Source: Gammaproteobacteria bacterium (GTDB taxonomy: Bacteria > Pseudomonadota > Gammaproteobacteria > Pseudomonadales > Cellvibrionaceae). Taken from it: 64,000 nucleotides of DNA. Of the stretch, positions 55,691 to 64,000 are shown one piece after another. How positions within the stretch are numbered: the stretch's first letter is position 1; each line of letters opens with the position of its first letter. The translations under genes were made by a program, and so were the position numbers. Under the pieces are notes generated by a model that was given only the letters and a program-made list of their open reading frames with translations, was not told the DNA's origin and made no database searches. The stretch is taken from the NCBI GenBank assembly GCA_004172865.1, contig SEBV01000002.1:246063-310062 (forward strand), in the 5' to 3' direction.

Positions 55691-57277
55691 ATGAATCGAG
55701 CCATTATTTTTCTGCTATTACTGGTTTCTATCGCAACGCAACAATGTGTTGCGCTCACGCCACCGCAATCGCCTGCAGATATTTATGGAACGCTGTTTGA
55801 GCGAGTGCAATTGCAAAAAGTATTTAGCGATGGCAAAACATTTGTAGATGCTATTCCAAAACGCAGCACGCAAGAAATTATGGCTGATTTCACTCGCGAA
55901 AACCCTGATACGCCTGATGCTTTGCGTCGTTTTGTTGCTGCTAATTTTGAAGTGCCGGGGAGTGCGTTTGCTGATGCCATCAATTCTACTCGCCCGTCGT
56001 TACGCGAGCATATTAATCAACTGTGGTCGCAACTTCAGCGCCCTGCCCTTAATGAAATTCCCGGGTCGTCGGCTTTAGGTTTGCCTGAATCATTTATTGT
56101 TCCTGGCGGACGTTTTCGTGAAGTCTATTATTGGGATACTTATTTCACCATGCTGGGCTTAACCGCAGATGGCAGAGATGATGTTGTAGATTCCATGCTC
56201 GCTAATTTTGAAAGTTTAATTACGCGCTACGGGCATATTCCTAACGGCACACGAAGTTATTATTTAAGCCGTTCACAACCGCCCTTTTTTGCATTGATGA
56301 TCCAGCTTTCAAAAACTACAGATAAAGCGGTACAGAAAAAGTATTTAATCGCGCTGAAAACTGAACACGATTATTGGATGAAGGGAAAGAATTGCATTAG
56401 CGCAATGGTTATTGCGTGCGAACGTGTTGTTAAAATGAATGATGGAAGTTTTTTAAATCGTTACTGGGATGATCGCAATACACCACGCGATGAATCTTAT
56501 GCAGAAGATGTTGCTACTGCAAAATTATCCAATCGTCCAATTACTGAAACTTTCCGACATTTACGTGCAGGCGCAGAAAGCGGTTGGGATTTTAGTTCGC
56601 GCTGGTTAACTAACCCAAATCAAATTCAAACCATTCACACGACGGATATAGTGCCCGTCGATTTAAATAGCTTGCTATGGGCACAGGAAAAGGAAATTTC
56701 ACGTTTATGTAAATTGCTAAACGATAAATCCTGCACCAATGATTTTAATCGCCAGGCAATAAAACGCGCGAAAGCAATTCGTAACTATTTATGGATCGCA
56801 AAAGAGAAGCGTTTTGGAGATTACGATTTTCTCAATAAAAAACCCACCAACATTCTATCCGCCGCAACTTTGTATCCCTTATTTGTTGGGCTCGCTAATA
56901 AAAACGAAGCGAATGCTGTTGCCGAGACAACACAACGATCGCTTATCGCCAGCGGTGGATTGCGCACGACACAACTTACTACCGGCCAACAATGGGACAG
57001 TCCCAATGGTTGGGCGCCATTGCAATGGGTTGCGGTTAGTGGCTTGACGCAATACGGCAAACAAAAAGCAGCAAAAGATATAGCAACGCGTTGGTTGCAA
57101 ACGGTTAACGAAACCTATCGCGAAACCGGAAAGCTTTTAGAAAAATATGATGTTGAAGAACGCCGCCCTGGTGGCGGTGGCGAATATCCATTGCAAGATG
57201 GCTTCGGTTGGACCAACGGCGTTACTCGCGCGTTGATTGAGCAATTTCCTGATTTAGATCCTGACGCGAAAAAGTAA
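55691..57277 (+). CDS. treA: periplasmic trehalase (GH37)
   Basis: A 528-residue GH37 trehalase with a signal peptide (VSIATQQCVA). It splits trehalose into two glucose units in the periplasm. Signature 1 PGGRFREVYYWDTYF is at 138-152 and signature 2 QWDSPNGWAPLQW at about 434-446; the catalytic Asp is D300 in ESGWDFSSRW, and the general base Glu lies in the LLEKYDV region. Start at the ATG at 55691, 7 codons after a GTG in the same frame. It stands alone between the DUF1349 gene and the GTPase module. Confidence 0.95.
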   Translation: MNRAIIFLLLLVSIATQQCVALTPPQSPADIYGTLFERVQLQKVFSDGKTFVDAIPKRSTQEIMADFTRENPDTPDALRRFVAANFEVPGSAFADAINSTRPSLREHINQLWSQLQRPALNEIPGSSALGLPESFIVPGGRFREVYYWDTYFTMLGLTADGRDDVVDSMLANFESLITRYGHIPNGTRSYYLSRSQPPFFALMIQLSKTTDKAVQKKYLIALKTEHDYWMKGKNCISAMVIACERVVKMNDGSFLNRYWDDRNTPRDESYAEDVATAKLSNRPITETFRHLRAGAESGWDFSSRWLTNPNQIQTIHTTDIVPVDLNSLLWAQEKEISRLCKLLNDKSCTNDFNRQAIKRAKAIRNYLWIAKEKRFGDYDFLNKKPTNILSAATLYPLFVGLANKNEANAVAETTQRSLIASGGLRTTQLTTGQQWDSPNGWAPLQWVAVSGLTQYGKQKAAKDIATRWLQTVNETYRETGKLLEKYDVEERRPGGGGEYPLQDGFGWTNGVTRALIEQFPDLDPDAKK

Positions 57278-57611
57278 TCATTCGAGAAAAAGCTAAATCA
57301 TACGACCTCGATATTTGTGATTATCGAATTCTATTAAATAAAAAATCGAAACCCTATAAAAATGATATTTGTCACAAGATGCAAGGGCTTACAAAAATTA
57401 ACAATCTTGATAAGTCCACTGGATGTCGCCTCTACCAATCTTTTAACCTGCATTCGCTTCTAACTCTTTTTACTTTCTGTAAGTTTTGGAATAAAAAATA
57501 CAAATTCCCTTGCGGTATTTATATTCGCATTTTCGGTTAATTGCACCTCGCAAGAATTTTTTAATTTCACTGCTATACTCGTTTTACTTGAATTTAACGA
57601 GACTCGGACGT
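57278..57611. other. AT-rich intergenic region before the GTPase module
   Basis: About 334 bases without a gene. An extended -10 motif, TGCTATACT (57571-57579), lies 32 bases before the start at 57612 and may drive the module. No clear -35 box is seen; no repeats. Confidence 0.4.
57571..57579 (+). promoter_or_regulatory. possible extended -10 promoter of the GTPase/roadblock module
   Basis: TGCTATACT has the TGn extension and a good TATACT box. It is well placed for a transcript starting about 20 bases upstream of the first gene of the module. No -35 match at 17 bases, as is common with extended -10 promoters. Confidence 0.4.
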
Positions 57612-58247
57612 ATGGCAAAGGCAACAAAACTAAGCCTGGGATGTTTAGGCTTAATTAAGCCGGAAGTAGACCTTATTCGCACCATATTACGAATGAGCAG
57701 CAGGCTCGATGACAATTGGGCACTTGTTGAGAGCGGCGAATGCGATGCTATTTTAATTTATAACCCTGACAAAAATTACGAACCCTTCCAACTCAAACCA
57801 ACCACTAAGCTAATTCATATTAAAAGACGCGGTGAGTCAGCGTCCGGTTATGTTTTTTTTAAGCCATTCAGAGCTGATGAACTTATCGATACTTTGATTG
57901 CTATCGCCTCTAGTTCTGATGAAATTGCACCACCAGTTGCACAAAGTGAAGAACCACAAGTCACTTACAAATTAAAAAAGTGGCCCTCCGCAGACCTACT
58001 GCAGCAGGATAAACATTATATGTTACTCGCCGTGCATTTAAGTAGAAGCGCAAAAACATTACAGGATTTAATTAAACTTTCTGGACGCCCGGAAATATAT
58101 TGCGATCATTTTTTGAATTTTCTTAAATCAAAAGATTTACTGGAAATAAATTTTAATCGCATCGATGTTCAGACTACGAGTAATGTCGCTAAAGAACAAA
58201 AACAAAACTTTTTCTCCATGCTCCGCAAACGGCTTGGTCTACTCTAA
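57612..58247 (+). CDS. pseudo-receiver/winged-helix protein of a GTPase module
   Basis: A 211-residue protein of no named family. Residues 1-95 look like a receiver domain by strand pattern (LSLGCLGLI, DAILIYNPD, IHIKRRG, YVFFKPFRADELID), but the phosphoacceptor position has N in YNPD, so it is probably not phosphorylated. Residues 125-185 read like a winged helix (MLLAVHLSRSAKTLQDLIKLSGRP, FLNFLKSKDLLEINFN), recalling the DUF742 winged helix in actinobacterial conservons. The tail is basic (FFSMLRKRLGLL). The ATG at 57612 follows the extended -10 box; a 34-codon upstream extension is unlikely. Confidence 0.75.
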   Translation: MAKATKLSLGCLGLIKPEVDLIRTILRMSSRLDDNWALVESGECDAILIYNPDKNYEPFQLKPTTKLIHIKRRGESASGYVFFKPFRADELIDTLIAIASSSDEIAPPVAQSEEPQVTYKLKKWPSADLLQQDKHYMLLAVHLSRSAKTLQDLIKLSGRPEIYCDHFLNFLKSKDLLEINFNRIDVQTTSNVAKEQKQNFFSMLRKRLGLL

Positions 58248-58265
58248 CAATAATAAAGTGATTCT

Positions 58266-58796
58266 ATGATTGAATATAAACTCGTTTTTACCGGAACAAC
58301 TGGTGCAGGAAAAACCACCGCGATTAGCGCTATTAGTGAGACGGCTCCTATCAGTACTGATGTTGCTAACTCAGATACAGGATTTCAAAAATCCCACACC
58401 ACCGTGGGATTGGACTTTGGACAAATCACGCTGGCAAATGGCGACCGGTTGCGCTTATTCGGCACGCCAGGCCAATCGCGTTTTGATTTCATGTGGAAGA
58501 TTCTTGTCAAAGATGCGTTTGGATTAATAATTCTTATTGATAATTCCAGGCCAGATCCGTTAGCTGACCTAGACTTGTATCTCAAAGGCTTTTCGGAAGA
58601 AATTTATACAACACCTTGTGTGATTGGTATTGGCCGTAGTGAATCTCACCCAACTCCGTCTCTGGATGATTTTTCCGACAAATTATGTGAGTACCAATTA
58701 ACCTTACCAATTTTACCGGTCGATGTACGTCTAGCAGATGATGTGATAATGCTTATAGACGTGTTAATGGCCCAAGCTGAAAGTGATTTGAAATAA
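58266..58796 (+). CDS. MglA/Cvn-like small GTPase
   Basis: A 176-residue Ras-like GTPase. P loop GTTGAGKTT at 10-18, switch region Thr in SHTTVGLDFG, and G3 variant LFGTPGQSRFDFMW (DxxGQ-type with Gly-Thr-Pro). The usual N/TKxD (G4) is replaced by GRSE near VIGIGRSESHP, so nucleotide specificity may be altered or provided otherwise. Bacterial relatives (MglA, CvnD) act with roadblock proteins in polarity or signalling. It is 18 bases after the pseudo-receiver gene and 3 bases before the first roadblock gene. Confidence 0.88.
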   Translation: MIEYKLVFTGTTGAGKTTAISAISETAPISTDVANSDTGFQKSHTTVGLDFGQITLANGDRLRLFGTPGQSRFDFMWKILVKDAFGLIILIDNSRPDPLADLDLYLKGFSEEIYTTPCVIGIGRSESHPTPSLDDFSDKLCEYQLTLPILPVDVRLADDVIMLIDVLMAQAESDLK

Positions 58797-58799
58797 TTT

Positions 58800-59183
58800 A
58801 TGACTATCCCGGATTATGTAAAAAATGCTGCACAACAGGAATGTGATAATTTTTTGGCAGAACAAACAGGTGCGCTCGCAGCGGTAATTTCGAGTGCCGA
58901 TGGTTTTGATGTTGCAAGCGCCGTTACAAAGTCTTTAGACCCTGCGAGGATTGCAGCTATGGCGAGTTCAATTGCAGCAATTGGTTCTGTGGTATCGCAA
59001 GAAACGCAATTAGGTATCAGCAAAAGTGTCACAGTGAATACTGAAGATGGTGTGGTTTACATCGCGTACATAGAGCTTCAAGGTGTGACCTATATTTTAA
59101 ATATCATTGCAAATAGTTCGGCGATTCTCGCGCAAATTATTTACAACTGCAGTGAGATCAGAAAAAGGTTGAAAGTACTTTGA
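58800..59183 (+). CDS. roadblock/LC7 domain protein 1
   Basis: A 127-residue single-domain Roadblock/LC7 protein: CDNFLAEQTGALAAVISSADGFDVAS at the start and SKSVTVNTEDGVVYIAYIEL in the middle. Such proteins dimerise and act as scaffold or GTPase-activating partners (as MglB does for MglA). It is placed directly after the GTPase, as with MglB-MglA and CvnB-CvnD pairs. Confidence 0.85.
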   Translation: MTIPDYVKNAAQQECDNFLAEQTGALAAVISSADGFDVASAVTKSLDPARIAAMASSIAAIGSVVSQETQLGISKSVTVNTEDGVVYIAYIELQGVTYILNIIANSSAILAQIIYNCSEIRKRLKVL

Positions 59184-59545
59184 ATTTTCAACTTGTTAAA
59201 GAAGAGCTGGATCTGGTTGCAAAAACATCCGGGGTTATTGCTTGTGCATTGGTTGAGGCCGATACCGGCATGATTTATTTATCAACTTCAAAAAGTATTA
59301 AGTTTGAAGTTATCGCTGAAGGTGCACGTGACTATTGGTCACTGCATAATAAAAACGGAAATATATTTGATGAAATGGGTACGCTGAATAGCATTTTGAT
59401 CCAACATTCAAAGGGACTTCTAACCATACAACCCTGTGGTGAAAAAACAATTTTGATCACACTTGCCAAGTTAAAGAAAATGGATTGGAAAGCATGGCCA
59501 AAAGTCATTCAACCGCTACGAGAATTGATTGATGATTCTCAATAG
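59180..59545 (+). CDS. roadblock/LC7-like protein 2
   Basis: A 121-residue roadblock-like protein (FQLVKEELDLVAKTSGVIAC, ALVEADTGMIYLSTSKSIKF). The start is TTG and overlaps the stop of the preceding gene in TTGA, so translation is coupled. It is divergent in sequence from copies 1 and 3, which suggests a heteromeric complex rather than recent duplication. Confidence 0.75.
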   Translation: MNFQLVKEELDLVAKTSGVIACALVEADTGMIYLSTSKSIKFEVIAEGARDYWSLHNKNGNIFDEMGTLNSILIQHSKGLLTIQPCGEKTILITLAKLKKMDWKAWPKVIQPLRELIDDSQ

Positions 59546-59612
59546 AAAAAGACGTTATTTTACAATTTACAATGTAGATAGTTATTTTTTATTAAATTAA
59601 AGGTGTAATTTT

Positions 59613-59972
59613 ATGGCAACAATTAAACAGAGTTTGGATGAGCTTTTGGTATTGGATGGTGCTCAGTGTGCTGCGATTGTGGATTCATCAAGCGGTATGA
59701 TGCTTGGTAGTGCTGGTACCGGTGTTGATCTTGAAGTTGCCGCGGCAGGTAATACCGAAGTAGTAAGATCGAAACTGAAAACCATGCGCTCTTTGGGATT
59801 AAATGATGTTATCGAAGATATTTTGATTACACTCGGCAAACAATATCATTTGATTCGTCCGCTATCTCGCAAAGAAGGCGTATTTATTTATTTCGTATTG
59901 GATAAATCTAAAGCGAATCTTGCTTTAGCTCGCCGCAAGTTGCAGGATGTTGAAAAAGATGTGAGCTTTTAA
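59613..59972 (+). CDS. roadblock/LC7 domain protein 3
   Basis: A 119-residue roadblock-like protein (SLDELLVLDGAQCAAIVDSS, SGMMLGSAGTGVDLEVAAAG). AGGTG precedes the ATG; a 67-base gap to copy 2 suggests separate initiation but the same transcript. A hairpin terminator follows at 60004. Confidence 0.8.
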   Translation: MATIKQSLDELLVLDGAQCAAIVDSSSGMMLGSAGTGVDLEVAAAGNTEVVRSKLKTMRSLGLNDVIEDILITLGKQYHLIRPLSRKEGVFIYFVLDKSKANLALARRKLQDVEKDVSF

Positions 59973-60003
59973 TTCACATAAATCTGCAATAATTTTTGTT
60001 TAA

Positions 60004-60031
60004 GCCAGCGACTAAAAAACGCTGGCTTTTT
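60004..60031 (+). terminator. terminator after the GTPase/roadblock module
   Basis: Perfect 7-base stem GCCAGCG / CGCTGGC with a 9-base loop, followed by TTTTTC. It lies between the convergent module and the BdlA-like gene. Confidence 0.83.
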
Positions 60032-60052
60032 CATACCTTTTGAAAAAGATAC

Positions 60053-61354
60053 TTAGAGTAATGACGATACCGTTTTGGAAACATTTAAAGCTCCGTCATG
60101 TATTTCCGAAATAACGGAAGACACCTGCGTAATTTGACGATTGCTTAATTCAGCGCTGGTTTTCACTATGTTCATATGCTCGGTAACCGTTACGGTTAAA
60201 TTTTCATTAGCTTTTACGACTTGCTCAATTTCAATCGTGGATTTGCTGGTTCTGCCAGCGAGTTGGCGCACTTCATCGGCAACCACGGCAAAACCACGTC
60301 CTTGATCGCCAGCGCGCGCCGCTTCAATAGCAGCATTTAAGGCCAGCAAATTTGTTTGGTCTGCAATGCCGCGAATGGTTGAAACGATGGATGAAATATT
60401 TTTTGATTGTTCATTCAGCCGCGAAAGCAGCTCATTAGTCTGCGCAACCTGATCAACAATAGTGTTGGAAACTACTACGGTTTTTTGCAATAACTCGGCA
60501 CCAGTCTGTGCGATTTGCACCGTCTCTTCAGCGGTCGAGAAAGACATTTCTGCCGCTTGGTTAACCGCGTGATTGCGTTGCATGCGCTCAGTAATATCGC
60601 TGGCAAATTTAATCACTTTAATTACTTTTCCCGAGCTATCCATAATCGGATTATAGGACGCTTCAAGCCAAACACTTTTACCACTTGCAGTCTTGCGCTC
60701 AAACTGACCTGAACTAAATCTGCCACGCGCGAGTTGCTGCCAAAAATCTGGATTCTCTTTGTTAAAAAGATCCGTACAAAAAATTCGGTGATGCTTACCT
60801 TGAACGTCCGCAAGGCGATAACCCACCACATCCAGAAAATTTTTATTTGCGGTAAGAATCTCACCGCTCGGTGTAAATTCAATTGTCGCCATGGAACGAT
60901 CCAGCGCCTGGCTTATATTATGTAGCGCGTTAAATTTTTCTTGCGCCTCAGTGACATCGTAAGCAATTTTATAGATGTGAGTTAATTCATTATGCTCATT
61001 AATAACGGGAAAATAAGTCCCTTCCAACCAAACGACTTCACCGCTTTTCTTCTTGCGTAAAAATATGCCTTTGTGAGTTTGCCGATTTTTTAGTGAGCGC
61101 CAAAAATCCTGATATTCAGTTGAGGCTGCATAGTTAACATCACAGAAAATCCGATGCGACTTATTCGTAATTTCATCCGATTCATATCCCATAAACGACA
61201 AAAATGCCTGATTGGCAGATATGATATTTCCGTCTGGGCTAAACGAGATAGTAGCGACATTTCTCTCGATGGAATTGATTAAGGCGGATAAGAGTGCGGA
61301 GGAAGTTTGGGATTCAGTTAGTGCCTTTAACGTCTTGCGGTTTTGAAAAAACAT
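60053..61354 (-). CDS. soluble PAS-PAS-MCP receptor, BdlA-like
   Basis: About 433 residues without membrane segments. Two PAS domains (about 27-145 and 150-265; each with the FWRSL/FWQQL and HRIFC marks of the same type) are followed by a short methyl-accepting signalling domain with the hairpin tip [37 protein letters not shown] (in parts). This is the layout of P. aeruginosa BdlA (biofilm dispersion, about 417 residues). The ATG at 61354 was preferred over a TTG five codons upstream. It is convergent with the GTPase module; no direct link is shown. Confidence 0.88.
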   Translation of the reverse strand: MFFQNRKTLKALTESQTSSALLSALINSIERNVATISFSPDGNIISANQAFLSFMGYESDEITNKSHRIFCDVNYAASTEYQDFWRSLKNRQTHKGIFLRKKKSGEVVWLEGTYFPVINEHNELTHIYKIAYDVTEAQEKFNALHNISQALDRSMATIEFTPSGEILTANKNFLDVVGYRLADVQGKHHRIFCTDLFNKENPDFWQQLARGRFSSGQFERKTASGKSVWLEASYNPIMDSSGKVIKVIKFASDITERMQRNHAVNQAAEMSFSTAEETVQIAQTGAELLQKTVVVSNTIVDQVAQTNELLSRLNEQSKNISSIVSTIRGIADQTNLLALNAAIEAARAGDQGRGFAVVADEVRQLAGRTSKSTIEIEQVVKANENLTVTVTEHMNIVKTSAELSNRQITQVSSVISEIHDGALNVSKTVSSLL

Positions 61355-61477
61355 GCGGATTGGTACCAAAAGGTTTAGGAAAAGCAGATCGCAGTTATTG
61401 ACCGCGGGCGAATATATGTTGATTTTTACGCCAAGGTAATGAATCTAGATCGTTAAAAAGTGTAAATAATGAACACA

Positions 61478-61508
61478 AAAAAGCCCCGAGCTAGTCGGGG
61501 CTTTTTTG
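61478..61508. terminator. bidirectional terminator between pnp and the BdlA-like gene
   Basis: Stem AAGCCCCGA / TCGGGGCTT with a four-base loop, flanked by A and T runs on both sides. Confidence 0.92.
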
Positions 61509-61555
61509 TGGGCATTCTTTTCAGAATAATCCCTTCTTAATTAATCTATCCTCGA

Positions 61556-63706
61556 TTAATCAAGAGTCGACTCATCAGTAGTGATTGATGCTGGAGCAGC
61601 AGGTTTAGCGCTACCAGCTTCATCAGCCAAAGCTTCTTTGATAGAAAGCTTGATGCGGCCACGTTGGTCTACGTCCAGGCACTTAACTTTCACAACTTGA
61701 CCTTCTTTCAGGTAATCAGCAACGCTGTTTACGCGCTCGTCGGCGATTTGGGAAATGTGTACCAAGCCGTCTTTACCGGGCAGGAAGTTTACGAATGCGC
61801 CGAAATCTACGATGCGTACCACAGTACCTTCATAAATTGCGCCGATTTCAGCTTCTGCAACAATGCCTTGGACGCGGAAAATTGCCGCTTGCAAAGCTTC
61901 GTTGTTGTCAGCGTAAATCTTAACGGTACCGTCATCATCGATATCGATAGAAGAGCCGGTTTCTTCGGTGATAGAACGGATAGTTGCGCCGCCTTTACCG
62001 ATGATGTCGCGGATCTTGTCGGGATGAATCTTGATGGTTTCAAAGCGTGGTGCGTTCTCGCTAACAACTTTGCGTGAGGTCGCCAATACTTTGTTCATCT
62101 CGCCGAGAATGTGCAAACGCGCAGCCAGAGCTTGCTCAAGCGCGATTTCCATAATTTCTTCGGTGATGCCTTCGATTTTGATATCCATTTGCAGTGCAGT
62201 TACACCGCTAGTGGTACCCGCTACTTTGAAGTCCATGTCGCCGAGGTGATCTTCGTCGCCAAGGATGTCGGTAAGAACTGCAAAGCCATCAGCTTCTTTC
62301 ACCAAGCCCATTGCGATACCAGCAACTGGAGCTTTCAGCGGAACGCCTGCATCCATCAATGCCAAGCTCGCACCACACACAGATGCCATTGAGCTTGAAC
62401 CGTTAGATTCAGTAATTTCGCTCACTACACGCAAGGTGTACGGGAAATCTGACTCAGCAGGAAGAACTGCGGCAACACCGCGACGCGCCAAACGACCGTG
62501 ACCGATTTCGCGACGACCTGTTGCGCCCATACGACCCGCTTCACCTACTGAGTAGGGAGGGAAGTTGTAGTGCAGCATGAATGCATCTTTTTTGGAACCT
62601 TCAAGGAAGTCGATGATTTGTGCATCGCGTGCGTTGCCCAAAGTCGCTACTACGAGCGCTTGAGTTTCACCGCGAGTGAACAAAGCAGAACCGTGGGCTT
62701 TGCCCAATACGCCAACTTCAACTTGAATTGGACGTACAGTTTTGTTGTCGCGACCATCGATACGTGGTTGACCGGCAACGATGTTTGCACGCACCAAACG
62801 GTATTCCAAAGTGCCGAAGGCCGCTTTGATATCGTCAGCAGAGAAGCCAGAAGTTTCGGTCGCCAATTCAGCAACAGCCTGGCTGCGCAACTCGCCTAAA
62901 CGATCATAACGCTTGGCTTTGTCAGTAATGCGGTAAGCCATGCTGATTGAATCGCCAAAATCTTTCGCCAAGGCATCTTTCAATGCAACGTTTTCTACTG
63001 GAGCAGACCACTCCCAACGTGCTTTACCAGCATCGCGCGCTAACTCAGCAACGGCTTGTATGACGGCTTGCATTTCCTGGTGAGCGTAAAGTACAGCGCC
63101 CAACATAGTATCTTCTGGCAATTCTTTGGCTTCGGATTCAACCATCAATACTGCATCTTTGGTACCAGCAACCACCATGTCCAACTCAGAGGTTGCAAGT
63201 TGAGCAAAGCTTGGGTTGAGGATATAGCCTTCAGCTTGGGTGTAAGCAACGCGAGCTGCGCCAACTGGGCCATTGAATGGGATACCAGAAATAGCGAGTG
63301 CTGCTGAGGTGCCGATTAAAGCTGCGATATCTGGATCATGTTGCTTGTTGGTTGATACAACGGTACATACCACTTGTACTTCGTTCAGGAAGCCTTCTGG
63401 AAACAGTGGACGAATAGGACGGTCGATCAAACGTGATGTTAAGGTTTCTTTCTCGGAAGGACGTCCTTCACGCTTCAAATAGCCACCGGGAATACGGCCA
63501 GCGGCATAGCTTTTCTCTTGATAATGCACAGACAATGGGAAGAAATCTTGTCCGGCTTTGGCTTCTTTTGAGCCAACAACCGTACACAGTACAGTTACTT
63601 CATCGACAGTTACCAAAACTGCACCAGTTGCCTGACGGGCGATACGGCCAGTTTCGAGGGTTACGGTTTGGTTGCCGTATTGGAATTTTTTAATAATCGG
63701 ATTCAC
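61556..63706 (-). CDS. pnp: polynucleotide phosphorylase
   Basis: A 716-residue PNPase, 3'-5' phosphorolytic exoribonuclease of the degradosome. Two RNase PH domains (for example [21 protein letters not shown] in parts, and [20 protein letters not shown]), then KH ([20 protein letters not shown]) and S1 domains ([25 protein letters not shown]), complete. The start is GTG at 63706, with AGGA 8 bases upstream; the frame extends 21 codons further without family similarity. It follows rpsO, the conserved order. Confidence 0.97.
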   Translation of the reverse strand: MNPIIKKFQYGNQTVTLETGRIARQATGAVLVTVDEVTVLCTVVGSKEAKAGQDFFPLSVHYQEKSYAAGRIPGGYLKREGRPSEKETLTSRLIDRPIRPLFPEGFLNEVQVVCTVVSTNKQHDPDIAALIGTSAALAISGIPFNGPVGAARVAYTQAEGYILNPSFAQLATSELDMVVAGTKDAVLMVESEAKELPEDTMLGAVLYAHQEMQAVIQAVAELARDAGKARWEWSAPVENVALKDALAKDFGDSISMAYRITDKAKRYDRLGELRSQAVAELATETSGFSADDIKAAFGTLEYRLVRANIVAGQPRIDGRDNKTVRPIQVEVGVLGKAHGSALFTRGETQALVVATLGNARDAQIIDFLEGSKKDAFMLHYNFPPYSVGEAGRMGATGRREIGHGRLARRGVAAVLPAESDFPYTLRVVSEITESNGSSSMASVCGASLALMDAGVPLKAPVAGIAMGLVKEADGFAVLTDILGDEDHLGDMDFKVAGTTSGVTALQMDIKIEGITEEIMEIALEQALAARLHILGEMNKVLATSRKVVSENAPRFETIKIHPDKIRDIIGKGGATIRSITEETGSSIDIDDDGTVKIYADNNEALQAAIFRVQGIVAEAEIGAIYEGTVVRIVDFGAFVNFLPGKDGLVHISQIADERVNSVADYLKEGQVVKVKCLDVDQRGRIKLSIKEALADEAGSAKPAAPASITTDESTLD

Positions 63707-63910
63707 TCTTTTATCCTTTGGTTGCTTAGATATTTTCTCACGAAGGGTGACAGACAATGCCACTTTCAAATTCAGCTAATTCTTCGTACGAAACATCTGT
63801 TAATTTTTACGCGCTATAAATTTTTTCGTTCAAGTTTTAATAAAATCGCGTCCTGCCATTGCGCCGTTCTACTCTCGTTGGCGCACAACTCCGTAATTTT
63901 TCAGCTCATC

Positions 63911-63940
63911 AAAAACAAGAATGCCCGCCGAAGCGGGCAT
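63911..63940 (-). terminator. terminator between rpsO and pnp
   Basis: On the minus strand ATGCCCGC, loop TTCG, GCGGGCAT, followed by TCTTGTTTTT: a tetraloop hairpin with T tract. This resembles the rpsO terminator; some transcripts must read through to pnp, or pnp has its own promoter. Confidence 0.85.
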
Positions 63941-63948
63941 GGATCAAA

Positions 63949-64000
63949 TTAACGGCGCAGACCCAATTTTTGAATCAGTGCAGTGTAACGTGATGAGTCT
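63949..64000 (-). CDS. rpsO: ribosomal protein S15, C-terminal end
   Basis: The last 16 codons at the window edge translate to DSSRYTALIQKLGLRR before TAA (63949-63951), the conserved end of ribosomal protein S15. The rest lies outside the window. The order rpsO-pnp is conserved in gammaproteobacteria. Confidence 0.93.
   Translation of the reverse strand, partial: DSSRYTALIQKLGLRR

Overview
The window looks like chromosomal DNA of a Cellvibrio-like gammaproteobacterium (Cellvibrionaceae). This rests on content, not a search: a lipid-anchored GH26 mannanase next to a CE2 acetyl esterase, a serine-rich lipoprotein linker of the kind common in Cellvibrio and Saccharophagus, an Azotobacter/Pseudomonas-type rhodanese, a DUF1631 protein paired with PilZ, and the rpsO-pnp order. 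Base composition is moderately AT-rich and even. I see no prophage, insertion sequence, CRISPR array, tRNA or rRNA.

Layout. 1-3.6 kb: 3' end of a DUF1631 gene, a PilZ gene, a lipoprotein hydrolase, and the fused remnants of a divergent dehydrogenase/LysR pair. 3.6-7.7 kb: a hydrolase, then a membrane protein, LytS-type kinase and LytTR regulator, and a SIMPL protein. 7.8-9.1 kb: ohr and ohrR with matching palindromes. 9.1-13.7 kb: S41 peptidase, queG, gnd. 13.7-19.6 kb: mannan genes (CE2 and GH26) facing a GMC oxidoreductase, its small subunit and a secreted TIM-barrel protein across a LacI-type operator. 19.6-23.7 kb: a binding-protein-like gene and an unrecognised lipoprotein plus 760-residue secreted protein. 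23.7-29.0 kb: orn, rsgA, rhdA, a triple DnaT-domain protein with a lambda P-like partner, and bax. 29.3-38.5 kb: signalling (FixJ-like regulator, CheR, REC-EAL, a 1214-residue hybrid kinase), a DUF481 protein, a deacetylase and PilZ. 38.7-45 kb: parC and small genes, one frameshifted. 45-52.9 kb: eight tightly spaced minus-strand genes encoding two ABC-2 exporters, a YtrA-like regulator, a TraB/GumN protein, a TAP-like hydrolase and a Sel1-like protein. 53-57.3 kb: cysC, a DUF4256 gene, an L,D-transpeptidase gene with an internal TGA, DUF1349, trehalase. 57.6-61.4 kb: a five-gene GTPase/roadblock module and a soluble BdlA-like receptor. 61.5-64 kb: pnp and the end of rpsO.

Themes. Cyclic di-GMP recurs: two PilZ proteins with intact ligand motifs, an EAL protein and a BdlA-like receptor. 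Carbohydrate use is the second theme: mannan deacetylation and cleavage, GMC-type sugar oxidation and trehalose hydrolysis. Four genes carry lesions: a frameshift and truncation (dehydrogenase), a truncation (LysR), a frameshift (43926-44233) and a nonsense codon (54503). The best candidate for an under-described system is the GTPase/roadblock module: pseudo-receiver/winged-helix protein, small GTPase and three LC7 proteins, resembling a kinase-less version of the actinobacterial conservons. The eight-gene ABC operon and the DnaT/P-like pair come next.
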